DNA of 64,000 nucleotides from Meghimatium bilineatum. Its lineage: Eukaryota; Mollusca; Gastropoda; Stylommatophora; Philomycidae. The stretch is from contig CM067317.1 of the NCBI GenBank assembly GCA_034231615.1, positions 3,344,801 through 3,408,800 of the forward strand. Reading direction: 5' to 3'. The notes beneath the pieces were generated by a model that was not told where the DNA came from, searched no databases, and worked only from the letters and a program-made list of their open reading frames with translations. Made by a program: the position numbers and the translations under genes. Shown here one piece after another: positions 37,185 through 48,475 of this stretch (positions are counted from its first letter, which is position 1; each line of letters begins with the position of its first letter).

Positions 37185-37440
37185 TCTGAAGATGTTTAAT
37201 CTTTAGTTGGTGTCTGAAGATGCTTTAATCCTTACTATAAGTCTGAGATGTTCTCACTTCTACATGATGTCTGAAGATGCTTTAATCCTTACTATAGGTC
37301 TGAGATGTTCTCACTTCTACATGATGTCTGAAGATGCTTTAATCCTTACTATAGGTCTGAGATGGTCTCAATTCTACATGATGTCTGAAGGTGCTCTAAT
37401 CCCTACCTGATGTTTAAGAATACTATAATCCTTAGATGAT
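37185..37440. repeat. 57-bp tandem repeat
   Basis: About four units with tctgaagatgctttaatcct, tactataggtctgagatg and ttctcacttctacatgatg. The length of 57 is divisible by three, so an open frame of 67 codons results. Confidence 0.92.
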
Positions 37441-37739
37441 GTCTAGATGTGCTTTCACCCCTACCCGATGTGCAAGGATGCTCTAATCTCTACTTGATCT
37501 CTGCAGATGTTCTCAACAAATCTTGAATATTAAAGATGCTCTCATCTCCATGACATTGTGCTCAAACAATGTCTCTGGCTCAGACAAATAGTATCTCAAC
37601 TATATATATTGTAATAGAGACAAAAGAGGGTTAGGGTTAAAATGGGCAAAGCACTTTGTGAAATGTAGGGGAGACTGTGTCCCTGCAATTTACAGTGCTG
37701 GCCTGCTTTTCCTGACCATCTGTGAAGAAGCAAATCTTT

Positions 37740-38130
37740 ATGCAGTGCAATCTCTCTATAGCGCATTCCCTCTATACATTGGGATCCCTGTATAGCGCAT
37801 CCTTTTATTGGAGTCCCTCTATAGCGCATCCTTTTATTGGAGTCCCTCTATAGAGCATCCTTTTATTGGAGTCCCTGTATAGCGCATCCTTTTGTGTGGT
37901 GGAATCCCTGTACAGCACATCTCTTTATCACAGATTTCCTTATTATGACAATACTTTTCAAAATTCTGAATTATATTCATTGTTCATACTGTATAAATTG
38001 AATTTCTGTTACTACAGACATGCATCACTCATCCAGACCAAGTTTTTATAATGGGATTTAACCATAAATGGTGGACTCTTATTATATACATATTTTGTGG
38101 GACCGGACAACGTTGTTATAATGGGATTTG
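37740..38130 (+). mobile_element. Dispersed repeat R3, plus strand, with an internally amplified 29-bp segment
   Basis: Near its left end a 29-bp segment with gtccctctatagcgcatcct is repeated about five times (37765-37890). Further right are ttataatgggatttaacc and ttgttataatgggatttgac. The same pieces occur in inverted orientation at 39695-39995 (aaaaggatgcgatatagagg; attataacttaatccgga). This pattern fits a non-autonomous DNA element, but no terminal inverted repeat was established. Confidence 0.6.
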
Positions 38131-38394
38131 ACAGTTAATGAAATGGAACACTGCATCTGCATCTACAATACAGGGCTTGTTTCACATTCACAGACTGTTG
38201 ATTGTATGCAGACTATTCACCTGTCAATGAGCTCATCTGACCATGTGCTGGCTAACACAACTTGCCATTTCTCCTTGCCAAACTTTCTTATCATTTATTT
38301 TTTTAACAAAACATTTTTTCCTCATAATATCTTTTTGATATCTTATACTTAGCTGAGTTTTTAAGTGCTTCCTGGGAAGTATCAAATAGGCACT

Positions 38395-38575
38395 TCTGAT
38401 GATGCAATCTCAACCTCCAGCCACAACATATGTAGTAATCTCAACCTAGTCACAACATCTGTAGAAATCTCAACCTACAGTCACAAGATCTGTAGTAATC
38501 TCAACCTAGTCACAACATTTGTAGTAATCTCAACCTACAATCACAACATCTGTAGCAATCTCAGATGGTTTCAAT
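38395..38575. repeat. 31-bp tandem repeat
   Basis: About five uneven units with aatctcaacctacagtcaca and acatctgtagt. Confidence 0.9.
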
Positions 38576-38589
38576 CACATTTTTACTAG

Positions 38590-39480
38590 TTCCCCCCTCA
38601 CATTCCCACCTGATATTCTAGAACTAACAAGAGTGATTTTGAACTGTTTTCAAATATCATATTCATGAATATCTGTTGATGTATTTGATGTATCTGAGCA
38701 GGTAACAGCTGTCTAACTACTGATGTACAATCAGGCCATGCACAAGAGATTACTGTATAGAGATTATAACAGATAAATCAATTGCATGCAAGTACTTTGC
38801 CAACCATACAGACTAAATATATACTGAAATCATCATCAATGCCAACATTCGGTTTGTCGTCATACACAATGTGGCCATGTTTTAAACAAACTAACTATTC
38901 ATTTCTATATTACCAGAATATTTGATGTCTATGTTTGCTATTGTTGAATGTTGTAATTTAGTTTGTCTAATGATCATTGTTTGACCTAATCTTCAAGGCA
39001 GAGTTAATTGTATGTTTCTTATAAATGAGTTTCATTGTGAACTAAAAGTCTTCATTGTGATGGTCCCCTAATGTTTATTAAGTAACATATATTAAATACT
39101 ATTATTATTGGCAACAATGATAAGTCACATACATTAGACAGACAATGTGAACGAGTGGCTACTATTTAGGAACATGAATTGGGGGAGGGGGCATCAGAAA
39201 ACCAAATATAAAACATTAACAAAATAAACAACTGAGCTAAGCAAATAATGTGAAAAACTAACTAGAACGATATATGCACAAAACTAAACAATGAAAACTC
39301 CAGTTTCAATGCAAACAAATCTCCAAGATGCTGTTATAGTAATATTATGTTCCAAGATTCTGTATGTTATCTGTCACGTTGCAAATAAAATTACAACGGA
39401 TAAAATGAACTAGAATTATAATGGATAAAAAGAGCATTAATGAACAAGAATTATAGATATGGATACAAGGTACAATGACT
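38590..39480. other. PMCA intron, no gene seen
   Basis: AT-rich intron downstream of exon 39485-39625; nothing recognised. Confidence 0.5.
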
Positions 39481-39484
39481 TTAC

Positions 39485-39625
39485 CAGCTTCTTTGTCATC
39501 TTTCTTCTTTTTCTTTTCCTGCCCTTCTTCAGATTCATTCAGGAGAGCAAAGATAATGCCAGTCTGTGAGTTAGGACCAACTGCTGTAACAAGCATCTTA
39601 CCACTGCCTTCCATAACATGGGTAC
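39485..39625 (-). CDS. ATP2B: PMCA exon: end of actuator domain, start of the variable site-A segment
   Basis: The 141-nt exon begins [20 protein letters not shown] and continues [18 protein letters not shown] before a lysine/aspartate-rich run ending DDKEAG. The first half is highly conserved in PMCA; the charged tail is the beginning of the linker in which vertebrate PMCAs carry alternative splice site A. The acceptor is ATGACCAG and the donor GTAAAG. It leaves in phase 1, so it can splice in frame to any of the phase-1 mini-exons downstream (31772-31807, 21777-21851, 17257-17289) or directly to 5194-5273. Confidence 0.95.
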
Positions 39626-39689
39626 CTGGTCATGAGAGAATAGATATAGCCAATACAATGACAGAAAAATGACAAGTTACAGGTAACTA

Positions 39690-40000
39690 GTAAAAACCCA
39701 CTGTAACAACTTGGTCTGGACAGATGAAATATGTATGTAATAACAGACATTTGCTATATCAACAAAATTCTGTTATAACAACTTGGTACAAATCAAAGAA
39801 ACATGTATGTAATAACAGAAATTTGTTATTTACAGACAAATCCCATTATAACTTAATCCGGACAGACGAAATATGTATGCAATAACAGAAATTCACTATA
39901 TACAGTACCAACATTAAATATAACTGGGATTCTGAAAGGGTTGTTATATAGGAAAATGTTATAAAAGGATGCGATATAGAGGCATTTTGCTGTATCAATC
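39690..40000 (-). mobile_element. Dispersed repeat R3, minus strand, with three internal direct repeats
   Basis: Three direct copies of about 70 bp share aacttggt, gaaatatgtatgtaataaca and gaaattt. The right part (ggatgcgatatagaggcatt) is the reverse complement of the 29-bp segment amplified in the copy at 37740-38130. Confidence 0.6.
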
Positions 40001-40179
40001 TCCATTTCAAAGCCTAGTTTTGTTGACAATGTATGGTCATGTGTGACCATATAAACTTCTTCATTCCATATCTTTTCTTGCAATATAATGTTTCAAATAT
40101 TCCTCGCTAAGCAAATGTCATTATATTTAGGTGTTGCACAATACTAGTGGCACATAGCAAACAAAAGAAGAAATCCCAT

Positions 40180-40315
40180 TTGTTACACGACTGTAATCCC
40201 ACTTGTGTTACATGACTGTAATCCCACTTGTGTTACATGACTGTAATCCCACTTGTGTTACATGACTGTAATCCCACTTGTTACATGACTGTAATCCAAC
40301 TTGTTACATGTCTGC
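40180..40315. repeat. 25-bp tandem repeat
   Basis: Five to six units of tgactgtaatcccacttgtg plus ttaca, the last two shortened. Confidence 0.92.
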
Positions 40316-40844
40316 TCCACCCATACCAGTGACCATGGTCCAGATGTGGGTTGCCACTGACACCTGAAAGGAATGGATGCTTGGCTGTGGAGCTAAAGTT
40401 CATCACTCTGCATGCTACAGAAAGGTAGAAAAGTTAGAAAAAGTTTAGAATTGGCCCCCACTCTGAGTAGGAGACTTATCAAAGCATTGTAACCACACAG
40501 AGTTGGGGATTCTTGTAATTATGAAATAAGAGTTCTGCAGAAACTACTCCATTGCACTTAGGAAATATAAGATAACCGAAACAACAGCAATCACACACTT
40601 GTTAGACAAGGAACCCACGGTGAAAGAAGTCACTTAGGAAGACCTAGAACAACTTGGACTTGAAGAAGAGGGACAAATGTTCTCAGTGATATTGGCATCA
40701 CATGAAAATATATGGAGAGGAAATCTACAGATAGGGTAGACTTGAGAGAATGACATATACTCTTGTGAAAGTCAGGGACAAATGATAGCAGATGATGGAT
40801 GTAAAAATATTGTACATCTATTAAAATATATCGCTTTTGGGGCA

Positions 40845-41250
40845 ACCCTGGCCTAGACTTCTCGTTCAGGGTGCAAAGAATAGGGCTATTGACTTCTTTC
40901 CAGGCATATCGTAGGAGGCAAAAAAGGAAAGCTGGGGGATGGACTGAGAACCTGTCACCCGTGAAAGCTTCATTGTCACTGTATGTCTTGCCTCGATTTC
41001 TAAATTTGTGACTTCTGCCAAAAAGTCCAATGGATAATGAAGAGAATGAACACTTCATCTTTATCGTTTTTGGCAGACTCCTCTAGGTGGTGTGGAATGC
41101 TATGTCTGCCATTACTGCAGTTGGGTCAACAGATCGGACAGAAGAATGATAAATTAGTTGACCCAGATGTATATGCTGCACTCCTGGCAGGAGGCTGTGA
41201 TCCTTGGATAATGCTGCACTGGAATTCCTCCCTTCAGGGACCTTATAAAA
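40845..41250 (+). mobile_element. Composite dispersed repeat (U1 + R1), uninterrupted copy
   Basis: The left block U1 (40860-41018: ttctttccaggcatatcgta, ggatggactgagaacctgtc, cctcgatttc, ttgtgacttctg) is followed by block R1 (41060-41245: tttttggcagactcct, gccattactgcagttgggtc, tgctgcactcctggcagga, ctggaattcctccc). The same two blocks in the same order occur at 44290-44450 and 45005-45205. Translated R1 looks coding (CHYCSWVN) but stops intervene. The class is unknown. Confidence 0.65.
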
Positions 41251-41496
41251 CTTCCTAGTAGAACCATGACTTTGAGATGGCATACCTAATGTATTTGAGT
41301 GTCATCTATGTTACTCAGGTGGGGAGAACCTATGATTTTATCAGAAAGTCAAATGGGCTGTTAAGATCTACCTGCACACACCTAAAGGAACTATTTAATC
41401 ATCACAACATCTGCGGCATGTTAGTATCGCAGATAAAGATAGAAAAATAACATTATTCTAACAAATGTTCTACACTCAGCGCCTACGAGTCTTTAC

Positions 41497-41622
41497 CAGA
41501 CAGTAACATGGGGTCTTTGTTATCTGACTTCTTGACATGGTCAGATTCTCCGGTAAGTGAGCTCTCGTCCACCTTGAGGTCATTGCTCTGAATAAGAACT
41601 CCATCAGCAGGCAGAAGATCAC
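41497..41622 (-). CDS. ATP2B: PMCA exon: actuator domain with TGES loop
   Basis: The 126-nt exon encodes [19 protein letters not shown] followed by [12 protein letters not shown] and DPMLLSG. The TGES motif is the actuator-domain loop that drives dephosphorylation of the aspartyl phosphate in P-type ATPases, and it is intact here. The acceptor is ACTTACAG and the donor GTAAAG; entry and exit are both phase 1. The next exon completes the conserved [11 protein letters not shown] junction. Nothing in the exon indicates decay. Confidence 0.95.
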
Positions 41623-41884
41623 CTGTAAGTATATCACAAAAGGTTAATTATCAATCAATGACAAGAAATCATGACTAAAACACTTCATGCATACCAGTTT
41701 CAGATGGAGCAAACAAGTTTTGAGATGGAACAAACAAGTCACAATGATACTTCATGAATACCAGTTTAAGATGGAACAAACAAGCCATAATGTAACCAAA
41801 TTCCACATATATTCTGGAAATCTTTGATCACACAGAATACATCTTTGATAACCAGATCACATGGTATTACTAAGTGTCATGTAT

Positions 41885-42130
41885 ATCCGACATTTGTAAA
41901 CAGTATTGTTAGACAAGTCACATATAACATTCAAGTGCCATGTATATCCGACATTTGTAAACAGTATTGTTAGACAAGTCACATATAACATTCAAGTGTC
42001 ATGTATATCCGACATTTGTAAACAGTATTGTTAGACAAGTCACATATAACATTCAAGTGTCATGTATATCCGATATATGTAAACAGTATATTGTTAGACA
42101 AGTCACATATAACATTCAAGTGCCATGGAA
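41885..42130. repeat. 61-bp tandem repeat
   Basis: Four units with tcatgtatatccgacatttg, taaacagtattgttagacaa and gtcacatataacattcaagt. It lies about 260 bp upstream of exon 41497-41622 in gene orientation. Confidence 0.95.
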
Positions 42131-42139
42131 TATTATTCA

Positions 42140-43185
42140 ATTGCTTGATGATCACAGGTTATGTCACATTTATCAAGTGCCATACACTTTCTGGAAAAGT
42201 TATATGATATTCAAATGTGCCATATATATTCTTGAGAAGTTGGTCATCAAAAATAAACTCTCTCTCTATTCCAATCTTATTCTTCGTGAACATTCTATGA
42301 CAACATTTCAGCTTGTCCATGGTGAGAATATATTTACTGTATATTATTTCATGTGTATTATGTTCAGGTATGCATCATTTGTCAAAAATATATAAGAAAT
42401 TTGTATATAATGTTTCTATGGGCGTGGTACCCTTTTCTCTATAATGTGTTTGTTGGAGGGAAAAGAGTTTTTTTTTACCAAAAGCTGAATGCATAAAAAA
42501 AACTTAAAAGTGGTATCAATACTGAATATGTCATTGTAGAAAATAAACTCCAGTCAAACTAAACCAGAAAATATACTTGGTAAAAATGCACACATTTTTA
42601 TTTATTTACACAATCTTTTTTTTTTTTTTCAAATGTAAATACATGCAGACTATACAAATCATGTAGCATCTCACAAGTTTCAAGGATCCATTAAAAACAC
42701 ACACACACGGCAAACAACTGTTAACATTGTATATTTTAACATTGACCACGATATATGATTCAAATTGGTTTGTTGCAAAAACAAACTGCAGCTTGTAAAA
42801 TATGGGTACCGAGTCTTTGATAGTTTTGTGATACTCAGTGATAGTTTTATGAAACTCAATGATAGTTTTTGATACTCAGTGATAGCTTATTGCACATAGG
42901 AAGTAAGAACCAATCACTTGTAATTGCTAGAGATTGAAACAAGAGCTACTCAATGTGTAACAAGTAGAAGTACTCTGCAGGAGAACCTACTTGCTTCATA
43001 CACTTTCTGTCCCCAGGTGAATGACAGTTTATTGAATCCACACTTGCTGCTAGGCTTAGGGGTGTGAGCAGTTGTCATTCCAACAAAAAGATGTAACAAA
43101 AAGAAGCAGATGTGCTGCCTTGGTTGTGTTGAATCCATGTTTGTTCTAAGCTGTCTAGGTCTACAGTTGACAGTCATCATCATCA
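42140..43185. other. PMCA intron, no gene seen
   Basis: Contains a short degenerate repeat of gatagttttgtgatactcag at 42815-42890. No coding signal. Confidence 0.5.
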
Positions 43186-43188
43186 TGT

Positions 43189-43345
43189 GACATATTCTTT
43201 CCAGAGCATAGTCTTCTTTATGGAGCTTTTGAACACCTCACAGTCCTGGCCGAATTGACCTGCCTCTTCCAGGGACATATTTAAACAGTCAGATATATCA
43301 TTTATCCATCGTCGTCTTGTGATGCCTCTTCCTCTGCTGCCGTTT
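43189..43345 (-). pseudogene. LINE polyprotein C-terminus with 3' ATG-repeat tail
   Basis: The minus strand reads GSRGRGITRRRWINDISDC, then LNMSLEEAGQFGQDCEVFKS and SIKKTMLWKEYVT with a stop, followed by (TGA)n-like sequence. The RGRG.TRRRW.D block plus the EEA...QDR/C.....S.K. tail is characteristic of LINE C-termini. The frame is intact for 52 codons; upstream sequence is missing. Confidence 0.8.
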
Positions 43346-43779
43346 ACTCAGCCTTCTGTTATGCTTGATATTTGTATTGAGGCTCACACTAAAATCATGG
43401 TGGAAATGGTCAACAGCCAAGTTTTTTGACTGTCAGATTTTAGCTACTAACCCCACTGGCAAGATAGTTTCATTCCAAGAATAATCTAATAACAAGTGAT
43501 CATAGTTGACTGGTATGGGAAATGTGTTACTGGTTGGGCGCATCTCCAGATCAATCAGTGTCCAACTGATGAAGACATGCCACCAGGACAATTCAATTAT
43601 CTAAATCTATCTGTCGTCACCGATGCTTTTGAAAAATACAAGCAGTTGTCTCCACTGGGAACTCTGACGTGTGATTGTCTCCGCTGGGAAATTTTACTGA
43701 TCACTGTCTCTGCTGAGAACTGTGACTTGTGATTGTTTCCTCCATGATCCCATCAGAGTTCAAGTCAGTCTACTCCGAG

Positions 43780-43955
43780 GGACAGATTCCACATTAATAT
43801 AAAGTTGGTATTTATATCTAGCGTTTTGTTTTCAGATATCAAGTTGGTATTTATATCTAGTGTGTTGTTTTCAGATATCAAGTTGGTATTTATATCTAGC
43901 GTTTTGTTTTCAGATATCAAGTTGGTATTTATATCTAGTGTTTTGTTTCCATGAA
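43780..43955. repeat. 39-bp tandem repeat
   Basis: Four units with atcaagttggtatttatatc and tagcgttttgttttcagat. Confidence 0.95.
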
Positions 43956-44284
43956 AACAGCAGGATGTTACAGAATTGCTTCACAACTGAGTTTGGTTGA
44001 CAGATGATTGAATTTCTCTGTCACATTTATACTGAGACATTTCACATATTACACACATATAAGGCTTTCTATTTTATCCACATCAATCTTCATGTCATTC
44101 TCAAGTTATATGTCATGTCATGTGAGCCGTTGCCAAGTCATCTGTCATGTAATGTGTGCTCATGAGCCGTTGCCAATTTTTTCGTTTTAATTATAGAGTA
44201 GAAGATCAGTCAAAAGCAGTTCAGTAAGTTTAGGTTTCTGACTTCCTGTCAGATTTATGCCATTTAGTGTCAAAATTATATTGG

Positions 44285-45210
44285 TATATTTTGTCACCCG
44301 TGTAGTACCCAGGACCTGCAATTATAGGATCAGTCTTCTTTCCAGGCGTCGTAGTTGGTGACTACATAAATTTGGGGAATGGATTGATAACCTGCTACCT
44401 GTGCACTTCGTTATCACATCTTGTCTCAATTTTTGACTTTTATCTCTTATCTATAGTCATTTCCACTCACGTCGTTAAGCGTTATGGTGGGAAGTTGCTC
44501 TTTGGCCATATGGGTCACAGTGGCCATAGTCAGCCTCTAAGGTTTCTTTCCACTCATCTAGTTGTTTGTCTTCCTTGTTCCTGGTAGCCCAATCTGCTGT
44601 TGTATGCAAGAAGCGCGGTTGCACTGGTTCCACTCTCATGATGTGACCAAACCACATGTCTGCAGTCTCTCAATGTAGTCATGAGATGGTCTTTATTTCT
44701 TTCCTTATATCCTCATTTCTCCATCTGTCTCTTCTCAAACATCTCATTTCACATTCTGTGTATGTTTTGCTAATATCTTTGCCAAAGTGTCCATGTTCAA
44801 CATTGGTAACACAAGAGTTGATATCAAAGTATAGCTTATCAATTGTTGTTTTGTACCCATGCAGATTGAGGGACATTTCTATTTGGTTGTTCACTTTTCT
44901 TATGGTATCGATATAATGTTGGAAAAATTATCTTCTTCCTTTTTGTCTTTATTGCCGCTGGGTCTTCTATCAAATAATCCCCATGGATGAAAAAGATATG
45001 CAAGCAAGCACTCATTGCACCTTTGTTATTTTGTGGCAGATTTCTACGTGATAGGGAGTATAAGGTATGCCATTACTGCAGATGGGTCAACAAATTGGAC
45101 AGAATAATGAGTCAGCCCAGATGTGTGTGCTGTGCTCCTGGCAGGATGGGGGAATCTTTGAATACTAGCGCACTGGAATTCCTTTGTTCAGGGACCAAAA
45201 TGCAACCCAT
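44285..45210 (+). mobile_element. Composite dispersed repeat (U1 + R1), interrupted by a LINE fragment
   Basis: U1 (44290-44450) has ttctttccaggcgtcgtag, ggaatggattgataacctgc and cttgtctcaatttttgac. R1 (45005-45205) has ttgtggcagatttctacg, gccattactgcagatgggtc, ctcctggcagga and ctggaattcc. In the copy at 40845-41250 the two blocks are about 40 bp apart; here about 550 bp of minus-strand LINE (44450-44975) lies between them, so the LINE inserted into an existing copy. Confidence 0.65.
44450..44975 (-). pseudogene. LINE reverse transcriptase C-terminal remnant
   Basis: On the minus strand one frame reads CEMRCLRRDRWRNEDIRKEI and, after stops and a frameshift, another reads WFGHIMRVEPVQPRF. The order RW+.NEDIR then WFGH+MR+EP is standard for the region after the RT domain in many LINEs. 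It is inserted between the two halves of a dispersed repeat. Confidence 0.7.
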
Positions 45211-46135
45211 AAACATCTCTTACAGTACCATGTGTCTTTGGGACACACTTATGAGTCTGGGTTACACAACTGAAAAGAACCTGTGCTGCTGTATGAAAGA
45301 CGTATGACTGTCAAAAGCTACCAGCTGACATGTACAGGGATTGTTACATCATCCTCATGCATATATTACTATGGGGGTGACAGGACAGAAACTTGTCTCA
45401 GATCTTACTGGAAACCAGTTTCAAAGTCCAATTCCTTTATTCTCACACAGCACTATCACAGTCTTTATATACAGTAAACAGCTGAAGATGGATCTGTTTG
45501 GCCATAAGCGCAAACAAAAATAATGATGACCTACCACATCCTGCTGGAAATCTAGGAGCATTCTCCTGCTACAAGAGAGATCCAGCAGGAGTTTGAGAAT
45601 GAACATTGAAGAAGAAGACACAGTAAACTCTCATATGCGCACACACACACGCACACACAAAACTGATGTATTCAGTCTGTGTGGCTTGCTAATAATGAAG
45701 AATGTTATATTATTGAATGTGAGAGCTCTTGTCAGCCCATTGTATTATATACCATCAATCAATGCTGTTTGCATCTGTTGCTGTGCCCTCAATGTTCAAA
45801 TATGCTCAGTTACTACATTTATTTATATGCAACTGAACAACTAATCTTTGGAAAGTGAACACAAAAAAAGTACACTTCTTTGATGTGTTTGATCAATTTC
45901 TCAAGCATCTACATGTCTATGTATCGTTATTGTTGGTAAAATGCCAGTTGCAAATGTTAGAAACAAACAAGTGTGCCTAAAATACAAAAGTGAGTGAACC
46001 TGTTCACAATACCTAGATGCCAGGTAGGATGACAAGCCAACAACTTAGATATAAAGTATGAGTCAACTGAGAAAGATGCCGGAGTTAACAGCTTGTATAC
46101 CATATGTAAAACTAGGATAAAAGTAAACTGAGAAT
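45211..46135. other. PMCA intron, no gene seen
   Basis: The block tcaaaagctaccagctgac (45310-45330) may be a further R1 piece. The stretch catcctgctggaaatctagg to agagatccagcagg (45537-45590) forms an imperfect inverted repeat and resembles 21090-21140. No gene seen. Confidence 0.45.
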
Positions 46136-46139
46136 TAAC

Positions 46140-46325
46140 CTTGAAAAGTACAAGTAATCTTAGAAAGTACAGGTAATCTTAGAAAGCTATTAGAAGCAAT
46201 CTTAGAAAGTTATTAGAAGTAATCTTGGAAAGTTATAAGTAATCTTAGAAAGTTGAAGTAATTGTGGGAAATTATAAGTATTCTTGGAAAGTAGAAGTAA
46301 TCTTTAAAAGTAGAAACTAATGTAT
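46140..46325. repeat. Degenerate short tandem repeat, about 20 bp
   Basis: Around nine uneven units of agtaatcttagaaagttata. Confidence 0.85.
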
Positions 46326-46444
46326 GGAGGAACTTGGCAGTATGTAAGCTTAGAAAGCAAACATTAAAAAGATCTTTGCAGAAGTCAATGAAAAGAATAA
46401 TCAGACAATAACAATGTTGCACTTGATAAAAACAAGATATATAA

Positions 46445-46700
46445 TCTCTGTGGTGCAGAGCTTAATCTGTTCATCTTGTGCTCAAGAGGTCATGGACTTG
46501 AATCCAGCTCAAGGAGTCCTGTTTAAAAGTGGATATTTTGTGTGGAGATCCCAGAGGAATATCGTTTGAAGCTGTGTAGTAGCATGCTATGAGTCATATT
46601 CTTGGCAGGCAATGTTCCGCTTCAATGTAAGAGGTGGAGTACATATGGGGAAAATCTGAGTACACTAAAGTCAATCCTATACATCCCGTTTGCCAGTTTT
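46445..46700 (+). mobile_element. tRNA-derived SINE, family A, copy 2
   Basis: The head ctgtggtgcagagcttaatc and ggtcatggacttgaatcc fit decayed pol III A and B boxes about 35 bp apart. The body shares atggggaaaatctgagtac and agtcaatc with the copy at 1745-2010. This copy's B box is better preserved. Confidence 0.75.
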
Positions 46701-47535
46701 TTTAAAAATATCAAATATCACGTTTATTAGCACATTTAGAAAATGGTGGCTATAATATTGCCTTTGCAAGTAAGATAGAAAATGGTGGTTATAATTTACT
46801 AATGGAAGCCCATCAACTTAAGATAGTCATATTTAGACTAATGGAAGCCCATCAACCTGGGATAGTCATATTTAGAGGAGAGACACATTAAAGATTATGA
46901 AACTAAGTTAGATGTTCTGAAACAAACCATGTTAAACTGCCCATAACAGGTTGCCTCTTCAACAATCATGGGCAGTGAGATAGATGTGCACAAGAACAAA
47001 GTTAACTGTCACTCAAATGTGTATATGGTTGGATAGGATGGCTATATCACCGGAACAGATAGCAAATTGTCTGGGCCAGGGCAAGAAACCAATCGATATC
47101 TCTGTCGTCCCACACCCCAGATACATTGATATACGCTCCCACACACAGATTTTGACAAATATTGGCTATATTTATGGCAGATCTTTGATCATTCTTAATG
47201 TTCCAAGGATGTTTTGTTTAAACTTTCATTTGATTTATATTCTTGTTTCAGAGACTATAAGACTTAGACTTGTTTCTTCTACAACCAGGAAATATAAATA
47301 ACAAAGACTAATTTCAGTAATTTATAATATGTGATAAATGCAGGAAAACTGTAATCCGACAAGAAGAACTCGGAAAAGGACAATGATGTTCTGCTAATCC
47401 CCGGTAACACATATAAATTGATGTTTTGACCTAAAGGTATTTATCAAGAACACAACAAACGACACAACACACTCCAGGGTGCCGACTATGCACTAATCCC
47501 TATAAAACTGTTGACCACTATCTTTTTGAATACCA
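46700..47535. other. PMCA intron, no gene seen
   Basis: A direct duplication (taatggaagcccatcaac) lies at 46798-46855. The 105-codon frame at 46984-47301 has no recognisable content. Confidence 0.5.
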
Positions 47536-47639
47536 GCAATGCATGACATCAGGAAAATGCTTCTCCCTCAAAGGCCAGATAAATGGAACACATTATATGG
47601 AACAAAACAACAGCTCACAAACACATGCATATATCACAC

Positions 47640-48475
47640 AATGGCATTGGGTCAAAGGGCATGAGCCCATGGACTGCTGGATCAGCAACCAACCAACCAT
47701 AAACAACATACGATATGCTGATGAAACAGTTTTGATAGCCGAAAATGAAAGTTACAAGAAATTATGAATATCATTACAAAAGAAGGTCAAAACAAAAGGC
47801 TTAGTCTGAATATCAGAAATACTGAAGTAATGGTAATAGCAAAGAATAAATGTCCCCCAGAATGTAACAACAAAGTAGATGGGATCAGTCTGAAGCAAGT
47901 CAACATATTCAAATATTTGGGTACATTTATAACTTCAGATGGAAGATGTATTAAAGAAGTTGAACGTAGAATTTTTTCAGAATGTAGAAACTTTGCCCAG
48001 GCAAAGGCAATATTTCACAAAATGAAGGTGAATAGTCGGTGAATCTTTGTTGGTTGAGGTGAAAAAAGAAAGTTCTTAGAAGTTACATAGAACCAAATTC
48101 TGATGTATGAAGTGAATTCTGACGCTCAGCAGAACAGTGAAAAATTTGAGATGTGGTTTTTATAGAAGAATGTTTAGAATACCATGGACAGATAGAAATC
48201 GTAATGAAGATATCTTGAAAGAAATTAATTCAGAAAGAGGCAATGCACATTTTTTGGACACATTATGAGAAAGAGGAAAGATGGAACACGTTGTAACAAT
48301 AGTCAAGTTGAGAGCAAGAGAGCAACAATGTAGGGCAAGTCCAAGAAAGAAGACGTTGGACAACCTAGCTTTGTGGCATGGGAGAACATCGGCATCAGAA
48401 ATGATTAACGCTACACGAAATTGAAGGTCATAGAAAGAAATGATAATCAATACCACATGGCATGGACCACAAGAT
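47640..48475 (+). pseudogene. LINE RT domain and C-terminus, decayed, YADD mutated to YADE
   Basis: INNIRYADETVLIAENES (47690-47755) is the RT catalytic block; the second catalytic aspartate is glutamate. After a stop come RLSLNIRNTEVMVIAKNK, VDGISLKQVNIFKYLGTFIT and SDGRCIKEVERRI (47764-47980), the usual sequence after the palm. From about 48125 onward the frame breaks repeatedly but WFL/RMFRIPWTDR, FFGHIMRK, LASWHGR-like and NATRN motifs follow in normal order to about 48470. It is 5'-truncated. It belongs to the same family as 56500-56904. The minus-strand frame 48160-48558 is its shadow. Confidence 0.85.

Noticed and set aside
40630..41058. 142-codon minus-strand ORF
   Set aside because: Overlaps the U1 dispersed repeat, has no recognisable domain and no splice support.
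46984..47301. 105-codon plus-strand ORF
   Set aside because: No motif, no splice sites in frame with the PMCA gene, and wrong strand for it; probably chance.
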